From NCBI GenBank assembly GCA_017562135.1, contig QEYB01001385.1, forward strand, positions 62,001-126,000: a DNA stretch of 64,000 nucleotides, given 5' to 3'. Below the pieces are notes generated by a model that worked only from the letters and a program-made list of their open reading frames with translations, was not told the origin of the DNA and searched no databases. Source of the stretch: Dipylidium caninum. Taxonomy: Eukaryota; Platyhelminthes; Cestoda; Cyclophyllidea; Dipylidiidae. Numbering within the stretch: position 1 is the stretch's first letter; every line of letters starts with the position of its first letter. Positions 27,201-39,200 of this stretch are shown here, one piece after another. Both the position numbers and the translations under genes were made by a program.

Positions 27201-30200
27201 ATAAAAAAGCGATGTTATCTCACAATGAGCAGGGATTGCACGCCTCGAATTGTAGCTGTGAGGAGGGTGGAAATTTGGTCTTCATCGTGTACCGCATCAG
27301 CACCGCGGAGTAGAAGGAAAACAAGTTCTGCCAGTGTTAATGAGGGCCAGGCTTTTGCTTTCTGTACATCCACAACTAAAAGTTAATCAGGCTTTATGGC
27401 ACTAACAGTGGAATTACTCCTCATCAAAAGACGAATTAATGCATTTTCTTTGCCTTCCAAGCATCGAATGAGGCTGGATTTTGCCTTGAAATCATGAAGT
27501 CCTTTCTAGGAATGATAAATCAGATTATATGAGGTTTATCCATTTAACTGTCAGCCTTAGATACTTTGTGAACTCACCGCATTCATCCTGCTTTGTGCAA
27601 TGGAAACCAGCTGTCGAACATCGAGAAAGTATGGCGAAGTAGACATTTGCAGGCATTCAGGTGCACGTTGATGAACCAGTTCAGCGAAATACTTTGTCGT
27701 GGAGGTTAACTAATCAAGCGTGCTCATTAGTTTCGGCGTCCAACTTACCCTCCGGTTAAATGTGTTGGAGGTTGAAAGTTGTTCTCTCAACATCAAATTC
27801 TCCTTGGCCAATAGGGAAACCTGATTTTCAAGGTCGTCTTGGGTGGATGTGTCCTTCATGCCGAAAAAAATGGACTTTCAGTTAAGTAGAAAGAATAACG
27901 CAATTTTCTGTGTAATTTACTGGGCAATTGTTGAAGAAACAAAAGCTATTTCGCAAAAACGATTGAAATATTGTCAGGTTTACGTTGGTCGCTATGTAAA
28001 ATACCTTGCTAGGCGGACTTCTCTTTGCTTCTTGTTGGAGCCTTAACTCTTCTGCTTGCTTGTCCACCAATGACTGCAACTGTGACTTCTCTGCACTCAA
28101 CAGTTCCACTTCCTTTTGCAGCCTTCTAAAACAATAAGAAAGCCAGACTTCTACTTTGTCACGCTTCTCGGGTTCTTGAGATTGGTCTGTGCTCGTTACT
28201 GAGGAGGGCGAGCAGTTTTTAACCTTTTAACCTATTGTGACTTTAACCTTTTGTGATTTCCTAACTCCTCTCCGTTTTTTATATTTACATTTGTATTAAG
28301 GGCTCTGGGATAGTGAAAATATATACTTCTAGGAAGTCGAGTGACCAGGAAGCGAATCTTATCCAGTGGATGAATTATAGTTTTGCCAATTAAGTGTTAA
28401 GCTCAATCTTCTGAGAAGGAGGTTACCTGTTGAAGAAAGATTTATGCTCTGACACCTACTAAGAAGCGATTTACAGTTAGAATTCTCTGATGGTGCCGTA
28501 CCACAGTCAATTAAAACTGAGCTATTCAAAAAGTCTGCATTCCTGTATTAGGATGTTTGTGAATAAATAAAGTGAGTAAGAACATGTCATAGAACTCTCA
28601 TATTTAGTCTTAGAGCTAATGTTTCAACAAAAGCAAATGGTTGGTGACAAACATTGTCTAGACTTGGGCAAAGACTCCTCCAATTTGCTGATATTTCATG
28701 TCGGTCATAATTTTTTTTGTTAGACTCAAAGACAAGTAGTTCCACACAGAAGTGGTACTAAGCTTCTCTTACGGAACCGTCGCATCACTACCGGCTTTAC
28801 CGCATTGTTAATTGTATTCCAACTTCGGGGTCTTTTCGTCTGTATGGAATTGAAATCAAAACTAGAAGACGTGCAGTACGTAGGCATTTAGATTGATGTG
28901 CTCGGCCATGCTGACGTATGGTATGGGCCAAAGCGCGGCACTCCTTAGTAGTTCTCCTATCCTCGTTATCGCACTTCTATAATAATTTCTAACGGGTCTA
29001 GTGAAGATTTCCGACTTTTCCTTTCGCTGTTCTGTGACTTCCCTTTTCAGAAATGATTATTTTTTTGGATTAACTGAGAGCGATTCTGGCCTCCGTATCG
29101 CACCTACTGGACTCGCGTTGGATGTTCAGAATGGCTTCCATGTTAAACAATTCATTAGCATCTGTCTGGGCCTCAGCTGTGCGATTAGACGCTGCCATCT
29201 TCTTGCATTGACTTTCAATCACCTCCTCCAAGCGGTGTATGGACTCTAAAGCCAAAAAATCAGGCAGCTTTTGAGTATCAGCCTCTCTTGTGTTCGTGTT
29301 TTTTGCCCATTCGCAATTCCATTCTGTGTAAAAGCAGGAGGATGTGCAAAACAGCAACTTCATCAGCTTCTCAAGTAAGTACAGTTACTATGTCATACGA
29401 TGGGCCCCATCAGACTAAAAATTCTACAAAGGCTAGGTTTTCAGGGCACTTCTTGGGAAATTCCACTTCCTCTGGGCTTCGAGAAAACCTCTGTTTTCGC
29501 TTTCGCATGTCTATCGACAGAACAACCCAACCACCAGTATCATTTTTTCTAAATGCCACTGACAATAAGCTTTCTCTGGAAAGAAGCACCAACACTTCTT
29601 CTTATTTGCTTTGAACTGTTCCCGCAATCTCTTTAAAAAAAGGAGGGACTCACTTTGTGCTTCGAGCTCTCGAGTATGAACAATTGCGTAGTTTTCCTGA
29701 TACATTTCTAGCCGTCTATATAGCTCCTCTTTCTCCACATCCAGAAGAGCGCATCGCTGCTGCAGATCTAACACTAAATTTGTAGTTTCACTAGGCGCGA
29801 ACTCCGTCTAAAGTGGAAATCCATGATTTTCTAAAGTAATGCAGGCATTTTCAGTGAGGGTCGATTTCTTACTCGGCGCCTTTGTATGAGGAACGGGTTA
29901 TTTCCAACTGAAGCCTCACTTATATTCTGGCAGACTGCAGATGAAGGCCACAAGGGGAAGGTTCAACGAAGGGAAGAACGTTGCCTCTAATCAAGCCGTC
30001 CCCACCTCCCATCGACACCCAGCCCTCGCCTCGTCTGCCACAATTTCGGCACGCTTACTTCTGTCTTCGAAATGCTCTCTCCGGAACCATTCTGTGTCAC
30101 GATTGTCCAGCCATGCCTGTCTAATCTTTACACACCAAAAAGTGGCCTGCCGTTGTGACAAAGCGGCCAAATACGGTTATTTACACTTCGAGCAGACACG

Positions 30201-33200
30201 CTCACGGGTAATTTAAAGACCACGGCGAGGCCTGGTTTTGCCGTTTGGTGGTAGAATAGAGTGGGGGAAGTGAAGTGGTCACCTGGACGAATGAGCTCGG
30301 GCACCAGTGAAGTTAGGACACTCCATTTCAGGGTGTTAGGATCATAAAATAACGAGGACGAAATGGTGTTGAAAATCACTCCACGAGAAAATAGAAGTGT
30401 CTTTTTTTTTGCTTTTGAACTCCAGCTTTCGCTTTTAAATTTACGACAAAAATTTGTAGGAATTTACGAATAGTCCGAAAGATGGTTTAAAAAAATTATA
30501 TCCCACCTCGATTGCCTGGTCTGATCGGAAAGAGATTTCGGGGTTTTCCTTGAAAACCACACCAGTGGGAGCAACTTTTCTTAAATTTCGTCGCGAGCGG
30601 TAGTTGACTTCTTCGTAAATGGAAGAGCTTTCATCGGTGTCGTTTCGCATTTTTTTGCGTTTAGCTATAGAAATGAAGCATGCATGATTGGGATTATAAG
30701 TCAATTTCAGTAATTCATTCAGCATTATTAACAAGATATTTGAAGTAACATTTGCAGTCGGAGTTTCTGATTAAAAGATTTATTCGAAAGTTTAATTAGT
30801 TTGCCTGATAACTAAACCCGAGGCGGCCAACAACACAGCAATGGTTAAGGAGACTCGTGTAGGAATAAGTTAAATCACGAGGATTTTTTTCAACATGCGA
30901 AGCAAAACCACACCACTCAACTCCACGCGTTCAATCTAAAGTCTTTCTACTCCCAACTTCAGGCCAATTTGTGAGAGTTTTAAGTATCTCTCTGGCGAAT
31001 TAAAAAATGATTCATGCATGTACAGCTGCGGCACGAGACATGTGTATCTCAACGCTCGGTTAGTCCTGAGCAAACGAGCAGCAACTGCTCAAGTCCATTC
31101 CTCTCACTACAAGTGCTGTAGACTTTCACTTTTTGGGCATTATTAGCGCTGTATTCTGTTGAGGAGTTGCTCTTCGGTGCCTGCGCCTCTGTTTACCACT
31201 TTAGTCAATTTCACCGAGAACGAGTTTTTACAATCCTCAAGGGAAAGTTGTTGGCTTGTCGTCTGAACCACGAAAGCACAAAATTGGTCACACTCCTTCC
31301 CTGTCTCCATAATATGCCGTTGCAATACAGGTAATCACGTCTGTTGCATTGCTAAAATAGCTTCTTGTCGTCATTAACTACCTTAAGCATCTTTTGATCA
31401 GACTATCTTCGAGGAGATCATCTAATAAGTTGCGGAATAAGAAGGAAGGTAATTTTTCAGTGAACACTCGATTAATGTAATTCTGATTTTAGTTTTAAAG
31501 GTTGGAGGCACCTCAAAATGGGTATAAACTTGTTTGTAAGGATATTTAACTAACTCATTTCAATCCCTAAATCTAGGCGCCGTGGCAACCATTTCTGGTT
31601 GAAAGGCTGTCTTTTTCAAAATTGATAGGCCACAGATCTTACCATGACCCTTGACCTTGGATTGACCGTGCTTTTTGGCCCTACTCTCCTCCAACTCCTT
31701 TTGCTCCTGCAAGATGAAAAATGAGCTTTACTGCCTTACGTAGGCTTCCCGCCTATTTACCTCAGGCTGTTTTACCTCTAAAAGCTTAGCAATTTGCGAG
31801 TCCTTTAAAGCAATTTCATTCTCACGGGTTGATAATTGTTTTCGAAGAACGTCTATCTCACGTTCTAACTTGCTGATTGCCTTCGTCTCCTTTTGGACTG
31901 TGTCAGTCTTTTGTGAGTGCGATGTTTTGCGCAAGTGGAGGAGACCGAATGCGCGATTTTGGCTTTTTGATTTCTGAATGAAGTCATATATGATGACGCC
32001 ACTGAACTGTCTTACCTCTCTTCCAAGTGTCGCATTCGCGTCTTCCCTGGAAGAAAAAGTATAAAATAGCAAAAATGACATCTAATTTTTCCAATAATTA
32101 TCTGGCGACATGTCATTTAGATCCCTAAGATCAACATTATTTACCCAACTTTCAACTTCTGTTGGGTGGTTTGCTGCGAGAGCGCCCGAAGTTCGCCAAG
32201 ATTCCTGCGGGCCAACCATCGACGTGCGAAGGCCTGCATCGTAATTATGCACTCTCGCGCCTGTTGATACCATCTCCGTGTAATCCAACCTCGTACGTGC
32301 TTTTGAATTACAATTGTGGCTTTTTTAATTCGAGCACTGCGTTCTCGCTCGAGGAATGCCAGAACTCCGTTGCCAAAGAAGATTTTCGTCTTACCCAAAC
32401 GATATCTGGCTGCGTCCTTCACAGAAAAATCAAAAAGAAGTGTCATTTGACAACACAGTGTGCATAACCGCTGTTTACCTATCCATCAGCTTTAAGTAAT
32501 AAACACCAAAGTATTCATTTAGAGTATGTTTACGTGGGTACTGCTCCCTCAGGCAAGGAAGAACTTCTGTTGTGGTTTGAGTTTAGTCGGTAATTTTTTG
32601 TCATCGTGATAAAATCGCGATGCATGTGAACGATTCGCACCTGAACTTCTCCGTACTACCACGATTTGTGCTCTGACGGTCTGAGCCGAAATTGGCCCTG
32701 ATTGATGTCGACCTCATCAACTTCCACTGCACGGCCAGATCGTTGAACATTCTTCAATGAAAAATTACCAGCACGAAATCTAGTAAACCAATTTTGGCGA
32801 TGTTGCCTTTCTTTCAAGGCTTCGTTCCGATAACCGACACATTACTTCTTGTGTGCTCGTGATACATTCTTGCCCCTTTGGAAATGATGCAATAAAATAT
32901 GGCTGAATTGCACGTCTTGTTCCTCCATTTAAAATTGGTAAGGGAACAAAACTACAGAACTAAACGATATTATTTGTTGCTAAATGGGAGGTAGAAATCG
33001 CAACAGTAAGAAAAATGTAGGCTGGTTACTTTGGACACGTTAACGTAACAGTGACAAAATCTGCAATCACAGTTGTCAACCCAATATTTGCGAATGGTAA
33101 GAACAGTTTTGAAATGCTACTAGCTAGACTCTTAAGTAGTAGTTAACAATCTAGCTTTCCACTGACCTTTTCCCACACACATCGGCCAAATAAAAGCGTA

Positions 33201-36200
33201 AGGGACTGTGGAACTTGAGACCGGAAGTTCGTAGAAAACAGGCACCTTAGCACCGTCCCAAGATTGAGAGGATAATCTTTGGGAACTTTGCTTACACAAA
33301 ATATTAACAACGATTGATAAAATTCACTTAACACCGGTGAAAATTTCACGTCATCGACTGTAACATGAAGGTCTTAGTAGTGTTACAGATTCCTCTTCAT
33401 TTACGTAGTACAATACGTTAAGTGCTACTGTGAGGTGATAAAATTTTCTGGCCCTACAAAGAGCAGTGGTAACCGAGTGACCTTGATGCATCCGCTATTA
33501 ATCAGCATGTCGTAAGACTTAAAAGCAAGCTGAAACTCGCCTCATTGTAGTGAATTAATAAAATGATAGCGTGTGTGATTCAGACCACTTGCCTTCACAA
33601 TACTCCGAAGAATGATCTCTGACTTCTTCTTGAAGTCCTCTTCTAAGTAGTGGTTGCTAGGGCACAGTTGCCAGTAGCGACTCAAGAAGTCCTCATATGT
33701 CCATCTAAAGTGAATGAACGTTTTCCTAACTTTCATAAGCGAATGTGAATATGTGAAACACTTTTTAAGGTTTCATGTTGTCTGACTGCAGAAAACACCG
33801 TTGGAAATTGCAATGAAAGGGAATAAAATATTTAAGTTTTGCCTCTCTGGATTGAACAAGTGTGAAACATTCACCAAGTGAAAACGGAAGGAAATTGTGA
33901 CTAATGAAAAGTGCTCGTACAAAGGTGGTTAAGAATGAGAGTGGAAAAGTGTGGGAATGCCAATTTTTGCGTTTGAAAATTGTTCGAATTACGCATATGG
34001 CAATAAAGGATCAGTCTGCTCTTTTAGGCTCCAGAAGTAAATGTTAAACAAGTGCACAATTCAACTGCACCGAACAATAACATCTCAGATCTGAAAGACC
34101 GTGGACGAGGGCTGTCCACTTTGATCACTATTAATTGTCTCTAACTCTCAGTTTAAGGGAAAACAGTCGCCACAGTTGGCTCCCTTCGCAGCTCCCAGTC
34201 CTGTCGGTGCTCAGTAACCATTTTCGCGAGGCACCATAACATCCGACCATCTTGGTTAAACCACAGCTCATTCTGCAGGTAGGAAAGTGGCACAGCACAC
34301 TCTATGACGACTATTCTTTAACTACCTGGGTCCGTAGAATGCTATTTTGCTTATTTTCATTCAAGCAACAAGAATGGGGCATTTTCACTCGTCTACTGGG
34401 GAGGTATAAGCAAATGAAGCAGGTCATGAGACAATTACCTGGATGGATAGCCAGCGGCGGAGATCTTGATTGTCTGGAGCACCCCACAAGCACTCAACTG
34501 CTGCATTACCCTGTCTGAACAGAACCTGGAAAGCGTGAAAGATGACATACCAGAAGATAGGCGCGGTGATGTTATGGTCGATTGGATGCAAGAGACCTAC
34601 GTGAATGCCGACTTGTTATCGTTGGGTTTGATGCACCGAATGTAGTGACTCGATGTCTGCGTGAGGATTTGCAACAGAGCATTCAGCGAAGCGGAGAACT
34701 GAAGTGCGATGTTAAGAGTCATTTGTCTTCACTCGTGCTGTCTCGTGAACAAAGTCGTGTTCACTCTCCTTCACCAAAGTCTACCACCTCGGGGCTTCGA
34801 CATTGTCGAACAAATGTGACATCTCCCTTCCACCACACCAGACACAATACTTCTTCCACAATCTTACAGTCTATCATGAATACGTTTTTGACGAGCCGTG
34901 TTTCGCCTAGCGACAGCATTCTCATCCGCCTTTACGCCGCACAATTCCGATCTCGGTGTGAGACCAAGACTTTACTAACTCCCTCTGGCCCCCTCCTCAC
35001 GCCTCCCCAGTTTTCCTATTTCCTTTCGCCATTGCTCTACGAATATTTCATCAAGTACATGCGTGTGCGTACCCGAGACGTATCATTAGTGGGAATTTTA
35101 TAATACAACATCTCCACGCCACATCCGTTCACAGAGAAGTCGTTGCTTTCAACTACCTGCTCTCCTCGACGCGTTCTCTCCTTAACTGTCGGCGCTGTCG
35201 AATTTTGGTGCAAGAGCATTGAACTGACCTTGTCACGCCTACGAGGTGGTACCGAGGTAGTTCTAACTTCCTTCAGTGGTCCTCGTGGTGCCTTCCACCC
35301 CCCTTTACTTACTCTGAGGGTACTCAACTACGAAAACGTGTTTGATTCTCCTTCCCTCTTTGTCAGATAGTCTGAATGCGAAGCAGTTCAACTAACCTGA
35401 GTTACAACTGTCGGTTTCATAAAAACGCCTTGACGCCCACCGACAGCCGCCTTGGTCGTCTTCACAGCTTCCATTGCCTGTTGTAGTATCGCGTTCTAAA
35501 AGCAAACAGTCAATGCCTAACTGAGTGACCGCAACCCAAACTACGCGTTCTGCTTTTGACCTGCCCACCACCCCAGCTTGCATGTCTGTCTCACCCTCTT
35601 CCTTCCACATCCCTCGGGCCCCAAAACTGTGACGCCAGTCTGTACTCACTTCCAGGTGTAATGTCGTCTGACAGCATCGCCAAATTGGGAGGGGGTGATA
35701 GGAGGAATGGGAAGTAAGTGGGAAAGGTAGATTGGAGGAGTTTCAAGAAAACTGCACCCGAAATGCACGAAATCACTAGATTTTGGCTTCTATTGCAGAG
35801 GAGAAGGTGGGAATACTTGCCTTGGTGGTGGACAAGAGGTCAGCGTGCTCGGGAATTATGCGGTCCAAATTCTTCTCCACGAATCCCTTGATGGAATATT
35901 CAACCTTCTCTGAAAAATGTTGGATAGCGAAGCATTCCCGGGCCCGAAGCTTTGGCTGACTGAAGTCGCGACTTCGATTCAAATGTTCATGACATATTCG
36001 GTCGAGCCAACTGTTGTCCTGAGGCTTTGGCATCTTAGATCAAGAAATATAATTAAAGCAGTTTCTTTTTCGTGAGGTCTCCTGGTAGAGCTTCTTAACG
36101 CATCATATCCAGTCCAGATACAGACTTACTCCTCTCTTGTCTCTCTTTCCCTCTTCCAATATAGCCCATTTATAATAACCCTAATCAGCCTTCGAAATGT

Positions 36201-39200
36201 CACCAAATCCGAAAGTACAGAAATCATGTTGGATAAATGACCAAATCGGGTCGCATTGCGGCTGGTCTGTGACTGCAGCTTGGGACTAATTTATCAGATA
36301 AGTGGTGGAAAATGTGAAGTAAAACAGGGATTTACTAACATTAACTCAAAGTCTCTGGAGTAGGGTTTCTTCTCCGTTGATTCTCCGTCAAGGGAGAGGT
36401 CGTGTACATTCGTGAGGCCCACCAGCGGAGGTCGCCCTTTTCTGTGTTCAGACGTTGAATGTCATCGACAAGGGTCAGTTGAGGCAGATCAGCCCCTATG
36501 AGGTGCTGAGCTTAACTCTAGCTGACATTAATACATGATGTGAAGTCAAGTGAATCCAGTTTTATTCGATTTAAAAATCCTTAGTCTCATCCTTGAGAGC
36601 ATTCAAATATACAACAAAAGACGTTTGTGTCATGGGCATTCAAAAAATTGCCTTAGCTGGGTCAGTGCAGTCGAGTGCTCAGTTTCAGCGTGGATGAGCT
36701 TGAAAATGTCACTGTCCCGAGTCTGTGAGCCATAGCCTCAGTAGAAGCTATCCGCAATGTAAAGAGTAGAGTGCGATTAGTTTTGTCCGCAAGTTAAAGA
36801 AGACGAAGAGGATCACAAGCCAAGTGAAAGGAAAGCAGTGGTATGTGTTTTGTTTATTTCCGTCTGATGATTACTAGAAAATTGAAAGCCACAGGTTTGA
36901 GTAATCGCTCATGGAGTCGGCTCAGCCATACACTCTCCTCTAACTGGAGGAGGTAGACTATAGAGAACTGAAAGGCGGAGAAACCTTCATGATGGATTTT
37001 CCACCTTCAGGTGGACACGACTTTGAAGGAATCCTTCAAAGTCGGAAGATGAGGGAAGTGCGAATAGGCACTCACGCTTACTCCGACTTTTAACCGAAAA
37101 ATTAAACACTGATTTGATGTAAACACCCTTCCGTTGCATCACAACGAAGGTTAACTTTATTGTCTGTCAAATTTCACCCTAGTTAAGTTACATGGTGCAG
37201 TAAATACCTTGCATTCATCATTCAGCAGCTCGATCACACCCATAGGACCCTCCAACAGTCGAAGGCATGGTTCGTTGTCGTAATACTCCACGAAACTCCA
37301 TTCGAGACCCTCGCGAATGTACTCTTCCTGTTCCAGTTGGAAGACGCTCTACACCAAGAAACAGCTAATGTTTCCGTTATGGCTGCGATTAGTACACATC
37401 GGAGTAGTAAGGCAGCCCAAACTTCGGCTCACCTTGATGAAACGGTGTTGTAGTTTCTCGTTGGCATAGTTTATGCAGAACTGCTCAAAGCCATTGACAT
37501 CCAATGTTTCAAATCCATAGATGTCGAGGATGCCAATGAAGTTCTCCTTTGCAGTTTTCTCCTACAATCCAGTAGGGATGCCCCAATAGTCTATTCATTG
37601 GGAAAAGAGGCGCTAAAGGCGATATTTCGAACTCACGTAGCCCGCCTGTAGAGACTCGTTGCATCTCTTCACAATCCAGGTAAAAAGCAGTTGATAGATG
37701 TATTTGGCGAGAGCGTCTCTAGCTGAAATGGCTTCTAGAACAGTTAAGGGTTTGAGCACGTCACCCTCGACGGTGTGAATGATGCGAAAACAAAGACAGT
37801 TTCCTGCCGAGACCCCAGATTTTGACTGGACACTGCATTGGAGGAGTCCAAAGGCCTCGCGGAGCGATTTCTCGCCTACACTCTGTAGAACCGTAGAAAG
37901 ACCTTAGTGGTGTTTGAGTGTTTAGTTTTCTGTCTATAGAAATTTCAGTGGCCACCACGATCCGCACACGACTCCTAACCTTATTATCAGTTTGGAAACT
38001 ATAAAATATGCGTTTATGTTTTTGAGCGACACATTGTAACATGCGTTCAATAGTCTCAATTAAAAATATTAAAGTTAATCTTCTTATTCATGGCCTAGAA
38101 TTTCTTCGTGTTTGCACCCATTTTTATTCTATTTTATGCCGAAAATAGATTGAAAGAGAACGCGGTTCACATATACTTTTTTTGTAAGAGTTCAAGTTGA
38201 TTCATTGCCCAGCTCAAGCTTGGAGAAACATTAATGAGGCATTTGAACATGGATCCACTAATGAAAAAATGCTCAATGGTAGTTCCAAAAGTTTATTTCT
38301 GGTAATTTGAGTATCCTCAAGGAGCCACAAGGAAGACCACCGGCCCTTGATAACTGGGGATGGGAATTAAGGACGAATGGACTGTATTGAAACACCTATA
38401 TACGATAAATCAGGCAAAAAAATGGACTCGTGTAATGCCTGCCGCAAGAAGTGACGTCCAAGAAGTAATTCATTATTCCTACCTACAAACAAGCGAAACT
38501 ATAAAACGTTTGAGTTATTTTACCGTGAAAAAATTGGTGCCATGCCTGAGGAAACTTGTGAGAAAAAACAAGGAGTATTTCTCCATCGACAGGGCGCATG
38601 ATGATAACGCACGACTACCACATGGAGCCTCAGTTATTCCTGAGAAATTTAACAACTCCACCATATGACATTTTACCAGATCCTCTATATTCACACGACA
38701 TTTCGTAGACCGATTATTACCTTTAAACAATAAGCACGTCGTTTATTTACTCTAAAGGTTGGGATTAATCGTCAAAACGGAAAATATAACTTGCCCGGTC
38801 TTTGGTAGAAAGAAGTAGATGTCAATGAAAAAAGTTCGAATGAATATAATAAATAATGTAAAAGCTGGGACCTTGTTTTTTTTACATGTATTCAACATCC
38901 GTTTCATAGTTTCCAACCTAATATCTCTAAGATAAACGCTTCCATCGTGTTACACATTCATCACTAAGTCGCAGTAATTAAATAACTCGTGCCGGCCTGT
39001 AGGAGAAAGAGACAAGGTATGACATTGTCCGACACTGTGGTGCTCAAACGCTTTCCCAGCGCCTTTAAGTAGACGGACCGTATACTGGTACACCGACGTC
39101 GACTACGAAAGCATAGTCAATGATATAACTTTTCGCTCAAGACGTGAAGTACCTACGTGAGTGTGAAAATTATTTTAGGAATCATCTATTACTCGAAACT

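Larger units (their letters stand above)
21267..27505 (-). other. MYO5: Globular (DIL) cargo-binding tail of myosin V
   Basis: Starts in exon 27407-27505 ([13 protein letters not shown]) and continues [91 protein letters not shown] and [20 protein letters not shown]. This is the order of the vertebrate myosin V globular tail. A loop-like insertion rich in cysteine and lysine in the last exon ([13 protein letters not shown]) replaces the shorter vertebrate loop. Confidence 0.95.

Noticed and set aside
30128..30379. Minus-strand ORF between myosin exons 19 and 20
   Set aside because: Neighbouring exons already join in phase 0; no acceptor in that phase precedes it and the frame lacks heptads.
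31143..31325. Minus-strand ORF with coiled-coil-like sequence as an extra myosin exon
   Set aside because: Exons 31643-31706 and 30507-30664 join in phase without it, and it has no acceptor in the needed phase. A skipped alternative exon is not excluded.
34582..35103. Longest plus-strand ORF in the window (173 codons)
   Set aside because: Its first third is the exact antisense of myosin exon 12, and the rest is the duplicated intron. It has no motif and is a shadow.
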